Positions 1-11,963 of a DNA stretch of 64,000 bases are shown here, piece after piece. Each line of letters begins with the position of its first letter. Position 1 is the first letter of the stretch. This stretch comes from Sipunculus nudus. Its lineage: Eukaryota; Annelida; Sipuncula; Golfingiida; Sipunculidae. The DNA is taken from the NCBI GenBank assembly GCA_026874595.1, contig CM049307.1, positions 74,502,643 through 74,566,642 of the forward strand. The letters are read 5' to 3'. A program made the translations under genes and the position numbers. The notes under the pieces are model-generated. The model did no database searches, was not told where the DNA came from, and was given only the letters and a program-made list of their open reading frames with translations.

Positions 1-1383
1 AGTCTTTTCCTTCTCAGCTTTCATCTTTTTTACTGTTTTGCTGTCCTCTAAAAATTGCCTGGCTATGTAACTGGACACTTTCTGTCTACCTTGTTCTAAC
101 AGAACCTTTGAAATAAGATTCCTGCGTTCAAGGTGCCTCACCATGGATCGTGCTTCAAGTTTGCCAACACTGAAAACCTTGCACAGCATGTACTGTGTAA
201 CACCCTCAGGTCCACATTCAAGTAAATATTGGTATACTTGATTTATGATGGAGTACTCACGCACAAATGATCGCCTGCAATGTAGTCCTTCTTTGCAAAC
301 AAATCTTTCCTCATCATCACTATCATCTTTGTCTTCATCTTCCTCTGTTTCTTCCTCACCATGTTTGTATAATTTCATCAGCTCCAGACCTTTCATACGT
401 TTCTCTTTTCCTGTATCCCTGATAAACTTTTCCTTTGGTGTGGCATTAGGAAATACTTCACTGTAAAATATATCCACAGTTTTAACATACTTGCATCCCA
501 GTTGATAGAGTTTCTTAAAGCTAGACTCCTTCATCCCCAAGTCATCTCTGAGTGTCCTGATAGGGGCACGCTTGTTTGGCTGTTTTGACAGCTTTTCTGT
601 CAGCAGTTCAAGTAACTGTGCAAACAGAGTCTTCTGAGGAATGAAAAAGCGTGGCAAGTGCAGTAGACGGGTGTTACAACAACCAGACCCAGAGGCTGTT
701 CGGCGCTGACTGACCATTTGTGCTCTGACTAGTCCATGTCTCACCAACATCTTCTTCCAGTAAAATATGTTTTTTGGGGTTTCATTGAAAGCCTCACCAA
801 TGCTGTTTGTTCCATGAGACATTTCACCATTGTAACGTGCCCTTCCAATTCTCTCTAGCATACAGTACATATGTTCATTCATCATGACCATTGGGTCAAT
901 ATTTCCAAATAAAGTCTTGGTTCTCTGATCTTGTGATGCAACTAACACTAGTGTCTGACCCCATCTGTTGTGTACTTCTGACAAATTCATAAGCTGTTCC
1001 CCAGCATCATTTCTTATTTCCTGGGTTACATGTTTTCTTGTGTCAAAGGTAGCACAAGACCCTCTAACTCCGGGCTTCTTGACAACTGCTATTGGGTAAA
1101 CATCATATGGTGTCTCGGGCTGTTCCATTATAACACCAGTGTCCGGATCTGTGAAATCCATGCGGTTAAACGGAACCAGGGGCGGCCTGGGCTCTGCCAG
1201 CGCATAGAATTCAACCGTATCTAATGTCACAATAATATCCCACAGGTATGCTTTGGAGGCATCATCCAATGACAGCGGAAATTTTGATTTCAGTGCCTCA
1301 AGTCTCAGCCATAGCCCATCAACAGTTATCCCTTCCAAACCCTCCAGGGCAATCTCATCGAGAATTATTTCTACATACCCCAT
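1..1383 (-). CDS. GTF3C1: GTF3C1, TFIIIC largest subunit, N-terminal exon (partial)
   Basis: General transcription factor 3C polypeptide 1 is the TFIIIC subunit that binds the B-box of tRNA-type promoters and helps recruit RNA polymerase III in the nucleus. Reading the minus strand from the ATG at 1383 gives 461 codons with no stop up to the window edge. The start (MGYVEIILDEIALEGLEG) closely resembles the vertebrate GTF3C1 N-terminus. Residues about 165-245 look like the TFIIIC B-block winged helix (CMLERIGRARYNGE ... FYWKKMLVRHGLVRAQ). A second helical unit follows at about 255-320, then an acidic stretch near 343-358, then a unit with GKLEARSMVRHLERRNLI. The family protein is about 2,100 residues, so this is roughly the first fifth. 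One uninterrupted exon of this length is notable; a retrocopy cannot be excluded, but the frame is intact. The family match is strong. Confidence 0.92.
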   Translation of the reverse strand, partial: MGYVEIILDEIALEGLEGITVDGLWLRLEALKSKFPLSLDDASKAYLWDIIVTLDTVEFYALAEPRPPLVPFNRMDFTDPDTGVIMEQPETPYDVYPIAVVKKPGVRGSCATFDTRKHVTQEIRNDAGEQLMNLSEVHNRWGQTLVLVASQDQRTKTLFGNIDPMVMMNEHMYCMLERIGRARYNGEMSHGTNSIGEAFNETPKNIFYWKKMLVRHGLVRAQMVSQRRTASGSGCCNTRLLHLPRFFIPQKTLFAQLLELLTEKLSKQPNKRAPIRTLRDDLGMKESSFKKLYQLGCKYVKTVDIFYSEVFPNATPKEKFIRDTGKEKRMKGLELMKLYKHGEEETEEDEDKDDSDDEERFVCKEGLHCRRSFVREYSIINQVYQYLLECGPEGVTQYMLCKVFSVGKLEARSMVRHLERRNLISKVLLEQGRQKVSSYIARQFLEDSKTVKKMKAEKEKT

Positions 1384-4300
1384 TTTCTTCCTTTTTAAAT
1401 CAGCGCTTCAATTAAAACCACATCATTGGGATCACATCACTGATCACCGGGGTCATATTGCACATGCTGGCTTATGCCTACATTACGGCATTGTGGAATT
1501 ATATAGTCCGATAGAAAAAGACCAAGTGTTATTTCACCATTCTTCGCTCATTATAGCTTGCGAAAGTTGGTCTTACCGGCAAACCCTTGAAAGTAGCCAT
1601 CCGGGAGTCTTTGTACGGTATTGGTTGACTAGTGACGGGTTATCCAATGAGCGGCGTTGACCCCGCATGTGAACCCTCTCAGTAGATTGCGGATAAGGCC
1701 TACCATCTAGCCCACGAGACGACAAATTTCATCAACTGAACATGTTCAAGTCCCACATTGATAGGAAAAAGTATCATCACCTATATATCTAACCAAGATA
1801 TAGAACACGTGTCTAACTTAACATCTAGACCGTATTTTTATAAAATGGTGTCTTACCTGACGCACGTGTGCAGAACTGTTTTCTGTGTGTTGGCCGATTA
1901 ATTTTGTTTTCTTCACTATTTTCGGACCAATTATGTAGATTTCCTAAATGGATCAAAACATATCGATTTGATTCGTAATATAGCCGTACCGTACCTTCGT
2001 CATTATCAGTTGGCTGTCGCAACCAGTTGGTGTTTAGCAATGGTAACATGAAAAAATGTAAGGGGGATTTATTTCATTGAAAAATTTCATAAGGATAATA
2101 TGTATATAATATATTTTTATTATACGCTTTGACAAAACAAATAAAAATACCACTTATAGTATTGTAATCATATACACTGATATAAAATAAACATAAACTG
2201 TATTTTTATGAATTACACATGCAGATATCAATAAATCATTAATTGTTCCTAAAGAAATACTAAATCACTTTAAAAGTAACTGACAGGAATATACACCGAC
2301 GCACTGGGTTCATTCGGACAGCACTGTGGTTAACGTGGTCAAACTGAGGACTGATCTTTGATCGATGTTGTATACAATGAGTTTAACAGACAATGTTACT
2401 CCGTTGATTACTGTATTTATCAAGCGGTCAAATTACTATTCTGAGACTTACAAACAAAAGAATGTAATTGTAATCTGACCCTGCTACAAATTCAGCACAG
2501 TTTAAGATCATTTTTACATACTATTTAATGGGATCATATATACTATTTAATGGGATCATATATATTGAATTTCTTATTTAAAAAAAAAACCTGTCTCGAT
2601 CGTGCTCATCCGCAACAGATTGTTTGAAAATAAGTATACCCTAGAAGAATCATATAATAATCTTATAAATCAAGAACAACAGTCTGCAGATATCTCTCTA
2701 TAAGGTAGCTAAAACTAAATATTTTTGCAGAGAAAAACCTGCACTTACATTAGTTGTTTTATTCAATTTATTTTACAACAATTTTTAATAACGTATGCAT
2801 ATTGTGCTGTAAACATTTTTCTTCATAGGTTATGTAGTATCAGTTTCAGTTGAGAAAATAAGGTTTCATTTTTTATAATGATTTGATTTTTTTATCATAT
2901 ATATGTGTTCGACAATAGAAATTGAAAGTGAATGCTAATTTTCTTGGAGGTAAATCTCGTATAACATCATAAAAGGGGCCATCATCTGTTACGCCTATAG
3001 GGCCTCGTCCAAAACTACTGAACTGGCTGGTTCCTTCGGGGAGGTACCCTTTACATATATCTATACCGTAGAACACATTTCGATACACATAACATCAGAG
3101 CTTGTGTTCCGCTGCCTCGGGAGCGTACTGGAGAGGTCCACGGTAAATATAATATAAATAGATACTTTATTTATTTTCTTAATTTCATGGTGACTTCATC
3201 TCTCGAGCAATGAGACTGACTGTGCATGCAAAAAACAAAAACAAATAAAAAAAACAATACTCTACAAATATGACGGAAAAGTAATAAAAAAAATATATAA
3301 TTTATCCGCTATCTGTTCCAAATTAATAAAATTAATAAAACTTTTCTATTAATTAATGTGACTTATGAACCTACAAGGTCTAGCTATCAACATTTCAGGA
3401 ACGTAATGATGAATAACTTAGTCTATGAACACCGAAGACTTAGGTTTTGTAGAACATAAAATTACCATATACGTGTATTATCTTTTAATGTAATTACGTA
3501 CGGTTAAAACCATTAATACTTGTCAGCGTGTAGTTGTAATAAGGTACTAACAACATCAAAGTAGTCTTCAAAGAATCCACACCAGCACGGGCGGATTTAT
3601 GTTGCATGGGCCACTAGGGGCCTATAGCTCTCTTTAATGCAGGGGCCTTTTCATCAAACTGATATAAAGCGTGTACAAGTTAACAAGAAATTCTGTTCAA
3701 CCGAATTGTTATTTTATTTACTTTTGTCAACATTATGTTAAAATGGCGTATGCGGATTATGATTTTGACATACTTATAATTAAAACATCACATGGCACGT
3801 TTAAATCTTTGAAATACAGCGAACTTACAAACTCAGTATAAATTATGATATATCGTTGATGTTCATTAAGAGTGGTGACGTCGAGACTTATGAATTATTT
3901 AGGGGTAGTGCCAGCTTCGGAATATAATACACTTTCGCTTATTCCCTTGTAGACAGTTGCAGGCCTGCATGTGAAGATCCAATGACGGCAACAAGACGTC
4001 CCCAAACTTGTTTATTCTAATCAGAATTTAACCAAAAAATTAATTCGTTTTATGAATTGAATAAAAACTTTTTGTATTTCGCAATATATGTATATACTTG
4101 ACAAATCCAGCTTCTGTCTTAGGAGTGGTTATTTCAGTCATCGTGTAGCCTTTCTTTATATCCCTTCTTCCGGGCACTCATACCCTTCCTGCCTGAAATG
4201 AAAATTCAAACAAATACAGACAATTGGATCACGCTTGTCAGATTACGTTGAACAGCAACATCTGGCAGTGTGTAATGCACGGACCCAGACCCCATAAAGA

Positions 4301-5183
4301 CCTCAGAATTAATGATTTTCAAATAATGTCGTGTCCAAGTTATTTGCCAAAGGTTTATGTTCGATGGGACAATTTAAGAACCACAAAAATTACCTGAACA
4401 GATTATACAGGGCACGCGCCTAAATTGGCCTCCTAGCTTACCACATGCCACTTTTTTTCATGTTAAGTTTTCCCTTTAACACGCGAGTCGTTTTCTCACA
4501 AAAGATTTACGAGATCAATCTGAGTTCAATTTGAACACTAGCTTTACCACTTTTTGTCAATATCTGAAATACTGAAGAAATTAAAAAAAAAACTATCACT
4601 TTGTACAACCGCTCACTGCATGCCTGAAATGTAACCAACGCTTGATTTTCATGGGTAATCAGGTAACATCAGCGTTACATCAAAGGTATCGCATACGTGG
4701 TCTGTAAGGACAACTAAAGCCATACATCTTAGTGTATAAAAAGGAAATGTATTTGAAGAAAGGGGTGTTCCTTCGTTTTCGCGAACGATTATTATTATCT
4801 TTAATCAACATTAGAAGGAATAGTTTGCACACCGTTACTCCAATAAGATTGCCATAGTAAAGTTCTAGGTAACCCCTCACACATCGCATTGCTGTCCTTA
4901 TCAAATCAATCTAGCAATGATTTTTTCTTTTTTTTTTTTTACACTTTTAAAACTCATTGCCTGGCTGCAGCCTGGCCAGCCACCCCCTCAGCCCCCACTG
5001 CACACCAGTGCCACCTGTCGGAAATAAAATAAACTAGTACTTCATGATTCCAAGTTTCGACAACAGATGTCGCCTCTGTTAGGGGAATGTCAACAACCAG
5101 CATCTACATCAACAAAGCGTCCAGTCTGAAAACAGCAGTCCGTGTTTGCTGCCAAAGAAAGAAGGATCTCAGCTGGCCAGATA
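1384..5183. other. Head-to-head intergenic region between GTF3C1 and GDE1
   Basis: About 3.8 kb separate the start codons of two divergent genes, so both promoters should lie here. The stretch beside GTF3C1 (about 1400-1760) and the stretch beside GDE1 (about 4960-5180) are less AT-rich than the middle. No clear TATA box, repeat family or conserved ORF was recognised. The 21-bp string at 3107-3127 recurs at 29333-29353. Confidence 0.4.
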
Positions 5184-5432
5184 ATGGAACTTTTACGGAA
5201 GCAGCCAGGAGAAATCCTGTTGATGATCACGATTTTTACCGCTTTCACAGGTTGTTTCACTGCGTCAACAATCGTGATTTTCATCGTCGTGGCAGTGATA
5301 GAATTCTTCCGCATCAGGCCGGTGGATCAAAAAGTTGCTGCTGAGGTCCTGGGGAGCGGATCTCCTTGTGTTATCGCCCACAGAGGGGCGGGGCTCGATG
5401 CCCCTGAAAATACCCTGGCTGCGTTCAGAGAG
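5184..5432 (+). CDS. GDE1: GDE1 exon 1: membrane anchor and first catalytic motif
   Basis: GDE1 (also called MIR16) is a membrane glycerophosphodiester phosphodiesterase that hydrolyses glycerophospho-inositol and related glycerophosphodiesters, including N-acylethanolamine precursors. This exon codes residues 1-83. Residues about 11-42 form one or two hydrophobic segments (LLMITIFTAF, STIVIFIVVAVIEFF). Residues 65-76 carry the GDPD signature AHRGAGLDAPEN, where the His and Arg sit in the active site. The ATG at 5184 has A at -3 and G at +4; the open frame reaches further upstream but with no earlier ATG that I found. The donor is GAG|gtgagg at phase 0. Confidence 0.88.
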
Positions 5433-5924
5433 GTGAGGATTTAAGTGATATATATATATACTTATTACGTGTTTGTATGTTTTTACCATCGGTGTGTTAA
5501 ATTTACTGAACTTCCAATGTTTTTTTTGGTATGGAAAGACCAATAACAGATGTGATGTAGCCATGGTAACCATGGTGATCCAGTTGGCTCTGTAATAACA
5601 CCATCAGTGATTAATATTTATAATAATTCAATTGGAGTTTCGGCAGAACTAAAGAAACCGGGCTTCAGCCTACCGCCGGTAAAACGGGTGTCGCATAATC
5701 AATTGTTTCCTGGAAAAGGCCGATACATAACATTTTCCTCAGAATTCCCGTATTTAATTTTGCTCATAGCTGGAGTTTATTATATTAGAGGAGGAGGGGT
5801 CTGGGGAACCTGGGTTCCCCGTCTGAACAAGGGTGTGGGGGGGAGCCCCCACCTAAAGCTTAATTTTCCTGTTGAAATAGTAAATGGTTTCCCATTTTCA
5901 CGATATAAATGAACAAAACTTGCT

Positions 5925-6190
5925 CCTGCTGGTATCTCGTCTTCACGGCTCACTTAGTAGCGTGTAGGGCGCCTAGTCCAGAGATCGTAGGTTCGATTCC
6001 CGATTCAGGCGACTTCTGATGCTTAGTAGTTGTTTATGTTAGAAGAGTTGAGTGTAGGGACATCTACAGGGGAAATAGGGAGTTAAAATAGGGAATGAGA
6101 GGTGACATTTTTATTTATATGTTCCTCAATACAAGCGAAGCCCGCGTTCTATAGTGGCTCCGGAGTTTCCATTACTATAGTGGTAATAAT
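5925..6190 (+). repeat. tRNA-derived SINE-like sequence in GDE1 intron 1
   Basis: A B-box-like string (GGTTCGATTCC) at about 5991-6001 follows an A-box-like string near 5950 at tRNA-like spacing. The segment does not fold into a full cloverleaf, and an unrelated tail follows (to about 6190). This is best read as a tRNA-headed SINE rather than a working tRNA gene. The ends are approximate. Confidence 0.5.
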
Positions 6191-6247
6191 TATTCAGTGA
6201 ATTTAAATAAATGTTTCCTCTACACTTCACAAAAACGTGAGACCCTA

Positions 6248-6249
<2 letters not shown>

Positions 6250-6301
<52 letters not shown>
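6250..6301. repeat. (AT)n microsatellite
   Basis: About 25 uninterrupted AT units in GDE1 intron 1, between the SINE-like piece and exon 2. It is likely polymorphic in length. Confidence 0.95.
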
Positions 6302-6305
<4 letters not shown>

Positions 6306-6583
6306 TAATAATAATCTAGTTTCAGTATTTGATTAAGGAATCCAGTATTGTTTCAGTATTTAAATTCAGTATTTATTTAACTTAGTTAATTATTATAATA
6401 TAAATTATAATAATTAGACTAATTATATAAGAATAAGCACATGTGTTTCAAATAAATTTGATTGATTTATCTAGATGTATAATTTTGCATGTATTTAGAT
6501 CCAGTGTTAATACATTAAAAAATATGAAACTTTGCCCTCTTTGTAATTGAAAGAAACCTGTAGCTGGTTAACACGAATTTCAG

Positions 6584-6759
6584 GCTAAGAAGAACGGGGC
6601 AGGTGCTGTAGAGTTTGACGTAGCATTCACCAAGGATGGGGTTGCTGTGATCCTGCATGATGAAACAGTTGACAGGACGACTGATGGCTCTGGAAACATT
6701 GCCAAGCTAGAATATGATTATGTGAAGACCCTTAATGCCTCTACCTACCATCCTCTAAG
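6584..6759 (+). CDS. GDE1: GDE1 exon 2: metal-binding catalytic core
   Basis: Codes residues 84-142. It holds the second GDPD active-site block: E93 and D95 in VEFDV and H108 in VILHDETVDRTTDG, matching the catalytic Glu, Asp and His of the family. The acceptor is aatttcag|GCTAAG. The donor is CTAAG|gtgcat at phase 2, and the split Arg codon is completed by exon 3. Confidence 0.9.
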
Positions 6760-7210
6760 GTGCATTTGTCTTCTTAAAGAGCTATACTCTACTTTTTGTT
6801 AATTAAGAATATGTCCGCTGATGTATTAAAACAACCTGTCCTATTTTCATTGATTAAAAAAATATTTGATTTATATCAGTTCTCCAGGTGATTAATCATG
6901 TTTAATTATTTTTTACATTATTTTCATCATTAATGGTTTCTTTATATCCTCATTTCTAGGAATTTTTTGAGAGGTCTGCAAAGCCATTATTGTATTTCCA
7001 GGTGTGGGCTTGTTTCCTCAAAGTAGGATGTGCCTGAATAAATTTATATACACAGTTTTCAGTAGATCAGTCTTTCTTTGGACAGGATCATTATAAATAT
7101 TTGCTAAATTAACAGGGTCCATATGCATGTGAAATTTGAAACTATCTTCAGCCCTGGCCTACAGATACAGTAAATTCTAAATATCATTCTTATTTTTAAT
7201 TTTGTCATAG

Positions 7211-7325
7211 GGATCAGTTCCCCAACCAGAAAATCCCAACCCTTGAAGAAGCAGTGAAAGAATGCCTGGATTTGGATCTGCACATGTACATTGACGTTAA
7301 AGCTTTTGGTATAGATATTGCCCTG
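7211..7325 (+). CDS. GDE1: GDE1 exon 3
   Basis: Codes about 38 residues: FPNQKIPTLEEAVKECL followed by LHMYIDVKAFG. The latter is the conserved TIM-barrel strand that ends in the Asp/Lys pair of GDPD enzymes (vertebrate IFFDVKG). The acceptor is gtcatag|GGATC and the donor CCCTG|gtaggt, phase 0. Confidence 0.88.
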
Positions 7326-8056
7326 GTAGGTATTTATATGACCTCCTGCATTTTTACATACACATAAGGCCAAAAGAAAGGTTGGGTTCTCAGGCACTTT
7401 TTCTGAAATCAGTGAGGGAGGGCCTTTTATACTTATCTTTCTATTATAAATTTTTGATAAAAATTTCATAATAACTGGGTACAACTTATAATTACAAAAT
7501 TGCTTCACTGAACAGATACATTTAAAGCACATTATAACAAAATTTTATTTCTTTTTCTTAAAACCGCACATATCGCAAGCAAACAACAAATGGCCAAGAG
7601 GCTGGAGCACAAATCAGTAAATTTCTTATGAAAATCAAAATAAAAAATTTTTATGTGGGAGGATAAAAGTGACATTGGCAGTGTATGAGAATGACTTTTT
7701 TTGGCCTAATAATTCTCAATTTAAGTTTAATTATTGACTTCTAGGCAGTGAATGCACTTGCTGACAAGACCATTATACACGGTAAAAAATGATGATATAT
7801 CTGGAAAGTATATAAAAATCAGCACAGTTGTAATTTAATTAAATTATTTCTTGAAAACATTTTTCATTAACTGGTAATTTTTTGTTATTGTCATTATATC
7901 ATTGGTTTACTGTAGGACGTATCACATTTCTTAATAAGTAATTTGTCCAGTCGGTCTCAAATGTAGTTCATAGATACATTTTATGTACGCCATAGTTGTC
8001 CCAGCTCTCAGTTCGACCAATATAACTTTATATGATATTTTACTTTGTTTTTCCAG

Positions 8057-8149
8057 GCAGTTGATGTCATAGATAAACTGTACAAGAAGTTCCCAAAGTT
8101 GTATAAGATGGGCATTGTATGCTGCTTCAACCCATGGGTGATCTACAAG
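8057..8149 (+). CDS. GDE1: GDE1 exon 4, last shared exon
   Basis: Thirty-one codons (AVDVIDKLYKKFPKLYKMG...NPWVIYK), aligning with the vertebrate segment EALKKMYMEFPQLYNN...FLPEVIYK. The acceptor is ttttccag|GCAG and the donor AAG|gtcagt at phase 0. It can be joined in frame to either 8397 or 17419. Confidence 0.88.
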
Positions 8150-8396
8150 GTCAGTGTATTAATATTCATTAGCAGAATTACTAACATTTACTGACTGAGT
8201 GATCTTTCTTGTGGCGCCAATGAAATTACTTAACAGATTATCCTTAACTTAACCAATCTTCTGTGAAATGCATGCAATTAATGTACTTGTTGACCTTTTG
8301 GTGATGTACTCAGTGACCTTTCAGTGATGCCCTGTGTGACCTAAGGGTCACACAGAACCTTGAATTACCATGGATTTGCCTGGTAACTCTTGACAG

Positions 8397-8605
8397 GTTC
8401 GCAGGACCAGTCCTGAAATTGTGACTGTCCTTATCAACTCGCATCGCCAGCTCCACGAACTGCTGGATATGAGAAACGATCAGACCCGTTGGAAGAGGGC
8501 GCTAGCTACTGTTCTCGATTACGTTGCTGAATGGAGTCATAAAACCTGGTTTTGGTACCTTTGTGGGAATTCTGGAATCCTTCTGCATTCTCCAATGATT
8601 TCAAG
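8397..8605 (+). CDS. GDE1: GDE1 exon 5a (first alternative)
   Basis: Begins VRRTSPEIVTVLINSHR after the acceptor cttgacag. It corresponds to the vertebrate MRQTDRDVITALTHRPW barrel strand. A hydrophobic segment near the end (TWFWYLCGNSGILLH) matches the vertebrate ILWYLCGISAFL segment. The donor TCAAG|gtctgt is at phase 2. It is homologous to the exon at 17419-17612 but strongly diverged, so the duplication is old. Confidence 0.88.
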
Positions 8606-9892
8606 GTCTGTAAACGAACTGTTATAGATAATACATAAATATCAAAATGGTACTTTTTAATATGCATGTCCAGAGATCCATGCTCTCTAGTAAAGGAGGT
8701 TAGATAAGTAATTGGCTTTTAACCAGTCTTGGTAAAAAAAGCAACATGGTTGTATGCAGTTAAAAAGTGGTAAACATTTTATTTTCTTCATACTCTTGGT
8801 TAACATGATCATGGACATTTATATTTGGCCTTTGTTTTCTCTTGGTGCACGTACATCTGTTAATAGATGCTACGTCATAAAATATACAACTATTCCCAGG
8901 CCTAGATATGTTACAAACTTGAGGGACCCTGGAATTATGGGATGAACCTGCCAGCACACATAAGCCATCTGTCCCAACTGTTTAAAGTGAAATATGCATA
9001 TTTTAAATGTACATGCGCAGCATCCATCTCCCGGAGCATGACTGAAATGTACAAGCATCTCTGGCATGACATCACAAGTCAACCAGTACTTTGAAACACA
9101 GCAAATAGCACACTGGCGGTGGCCAGGCCGATAAAACACATTACCAGTGACCAAATGAAAGCGGCTACCTTCACCTTAATTTACTCTAACAACCCAAAGA
9201 AATACTTTTCATATTCGGGTTGGAAATAATCTACAGTTAACTAAATACTATGCGAATCTCATCAAATTTACCATCAAAACCTTGTGTTCGCTAAACATCC
9301 TGCCAATTCTCATAATATTTTGCACTGAACACAGCAACACTAAAAGGAGAGAAAACATACTTGTTCCTGCAACAGAACTGGTATGAATACATTCAGAATA
9401 GATAAAAATTCAAGGAGGGCAGGTGGAAACCAAAAGCGTTATTATCCTTTGTAATTGTTGTACTAGAAATCGTGCTACCAACCATATTTGAATGACTGTA
9501 TGAATTCTAAATTTGGATATACCAATCCCAGTTTGAATCATGTAGGAATAAATAAAATATGCACTCATCATGGCATATTAAACATTTAAAGCTGTGATTG
9601 ACCTCTTTTTTCCGTTAAAAAATTCCCCTTAAAACACTGAGGTAAGTACTCGCACCTGCCATCTTGTTTATTTTTTTGCCCCACATTGGCAAAATCGTTA
9701 ATGAGTTTTTTGGCTTAATTTTAAGAGTTTACTGTAACAGAATTTGTCCATCTTCGGACATGCATATTGTGAAACATGTATTTTCTGCCCATATACCATT
9801 GTTTTAAAGGATTCCATAAAAAAAAGAAAAGGATTTTGTATATTTTTACCTGGCACTCTATGTTATTTTTCATCATCATATTTTTATAAATA

Positions 9893-10764
9893 CAGTGGAG
9901 TGCCATTCATCTGAACACTTTTTAAATGAAAACTGTTTATCTGTAATTGAAACTTGAGAACAGAAGTTTTGAATGTTTATCCAAAAATTTTACAAATGAA
10001 AATTTGGCAAACTGGAAGTAATATTTATTGCATAGGAAGAACAGATCATCGAATGTGCATTTACTCCCGGCCCCAACTAATTAATGAATGCATCACCGGT
10101 TGCTGTGATGCAGGTGTGACAACACCTAATCACCCAGGTTGTGCACAAGCAGCCAGCCTTCTGCTGGGACTTGTACTCATTTGAGCAGTTGTAGGTGAAG
10201 TCCCCAAATTTACCTTTTGTACTGCCATGTGGTGTTGTTCACACCTGTAAAACATCCCGTGATAAGAGCCAGTAGATTCTGTGCTGATAATGTAAGACTC
10301 TGATATGCTTAAACTTGTACTCATCTGAGCAGTTTAACATTGCAAGCAAATCTGTTTTCCATATAAGCTTTATCATGACATACAAGTCATTCACAATTTA
10401 GCAAATCGTTAACACGAAACACCAATTGCAGCACTCAAGTTTCATGTCAGATGGAGGCGGGGTCTTGCTAGTGCAAGCAACATGTTCTGTCACTTAAAGA
10501 CAAGCTCATGGCAGATATCCACACTTTCGGCAAGAGAATAACTGGTACATGTTCTTCAGTGACAAATAACCTTAATAAAGTAGTTGAAATTATAATAATT
10601 ACTTGAGTTAACTTTAGGTAACCGTGTCACTGTTTATAGTAGAAATATCAGGCTGTCGACATTGATGCCACAATGTTATTTTACACATGACAGATCATCC
10701 GAACATTTGTTTATCTGAACAAAACCTTTTCCCCCAAGATGTTAGGATGAATGGCGCTCCCCTG
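9893..10764. mobile_element. pogo/Tigger-like MITE in GDE1 intron 5a
   Basis: Inverted ends: the left starts CAGTGGAGTGCCATTCATC and the right, reverse-complemented, starts CAGGGGAGCGCCATTCATC. TA dinucleotides flank both sides (9891-9892 and 10765-10766). Subterminal ATCCGAACATTTGTTTATCTG-type strings are common in pogo-like ends. It is 872 bp with no transposase frame, so non-autonomous. Confidence 0.78.
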
Positions 10765-11044
10765 TATTAACATGAATCAAATGCAGTTTACATGAAAATC
10801 ATTAAGTTTTATTATTTTTCTCACCAATATAATGCTCAAAATACAAGAGTGATTAATTGATTATCATTCATGAGGTATCAGTCTTTTTATAAGTAAACTA
10901 ATAATACTTAGTTTATAATACATCAACAATAATGTACATCACTGGACATGATAAGAAAGTTAAAGTACAGTTATCACTTTTAGAATATTCTATATTATTG
11001 TGTATAATATGGCTCATTACATGTCAATGTCATTTGGATTTCAG

Positions 11045-11189
11045 CCGTCTGGTTGAGTTCTGGAAGGAACGAGGAGTTCAGGTGATGCCATGGACAATAA
11101 ACACTGCCAGCGAGAAACAGTTCTACCTGAACTCACTAGAGGTCACTGTCATATCTGATACCATAAAAGGCACAGATGATGACCTTTGA
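11045..11189 (+). CDS. GDE1: GDE1 exon 6a, terminal coding exon of isoform a
   Basis: The C completes AG|C from exon 5a; the frame then reads RLVEFWKERGVQVMPWTINT ... VISDTIKGTDDDL and stops at TGA 11187-11189. This is the last GDPD strand and helix (consensus: long turn, G-V/I-Q-V, W-T-V/I-N, then an I-S/T-D triplet). The acceptor is ggatttcag. Candidate poly(A) signals AATAAA lie at 12250 and 12884. Confidence 0.88.
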
Positions 11190-11748
11190 ACTGAGAGATA
11201 TGTGACCTTGCCCTTGAGATATGTCCCTGGAGGTTCATTCAGAATTTTCCAAGGGCACAGATGATGACCTTGAACAGAAAATATGTGACCTTGACCTTTC
11301 AATCATAGTTTGTTTTCATGATGACACATGGATTTGTGATACAGTTATGACTTTGATTTTATGGCATATTCTAGTCAAAGATAAGCTTAATTTCTGAAAA
11401 CGTCTTCATAGAGTTTTGGTTCACAGAAGTTTACATTGCACATTTTATATTATGTATTATCTTATGTAATTGCATAAGCTTTTAATAATGAAAAGCCAAA
11501 ATACTTTTTGTTGTAATTTTGTTATACTTTTAAAGTAATTTTAAAATTTTAGAATTTTATATTTAAAAATTTAGAAAGAATTCTGTATTAACATATTTTA
11601 TTTATGATGGTACTTCATAGATTTTGTTACAGCAGTCTAAAAATTTATATTTTTATCAAATTTTTCTATATTTTTATGTATTTTGTATTTGGATTTAACA
11701 TTATTTTTTTAGTGATTAAACTGGATAGTGTGACAAATTTCTCTGTGC

Positions 11749-11963
11749 ATCTCTCTCTCACTCTCTCACTCTCTCTCTCTCTTTCTTTGACAGCAGTCTG
11801 GCAATGAAGAGTGAGCCAAATTTCTCTTAGTCTTTGTCTCTCTCTCTCTCTTTCTCTCGCTGTCTCTCTCTCTCTCTTTCTCTCGCTGTCTCTCTCTCTC
11901 TCTTTCTTGATCTCTCTCTCCATATCTTTCTCTTGATCTCCTCCTTGATCTCTCTCTCTTGAT
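11749..11963. repeat. (CT)n-rich low-complexity tract
   Basis: Long pyrimidine tract of TCTC units with interruptions. On the minus strand it creates spurious Arg-Glu repeat frames that should not be read as proteins. Confidence 0.9.

Noticed and set aside
1253-1660. 135-codon plus-strand frame
   Set aside because: Partly antisense to the GTF3C1 exon, with no recognisable domain.
5607-5912. 101-codon frame in GDE1 intron 1
   Set aside because: No domain; lies between exon 1 and a SINE-like piece and is low in coding character.
5940-6012. tRNA gene
   Set aside because: A- and B-box-like strings are present, but no acceptor stem or anticodon arm pairs, so it was called a SINE piece.
7746-7779. 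Possible small GDE1 exon (ctag|GCAGTGAATGCACTT...CACG|gtaaaa)
   Set aside because: Starts like exon 4 (GCAGT) and has a GT after it, but the frame hits a stop at once, it has no counterpart in GDE1, and exon 3 joins exon 4 perfectly without it.
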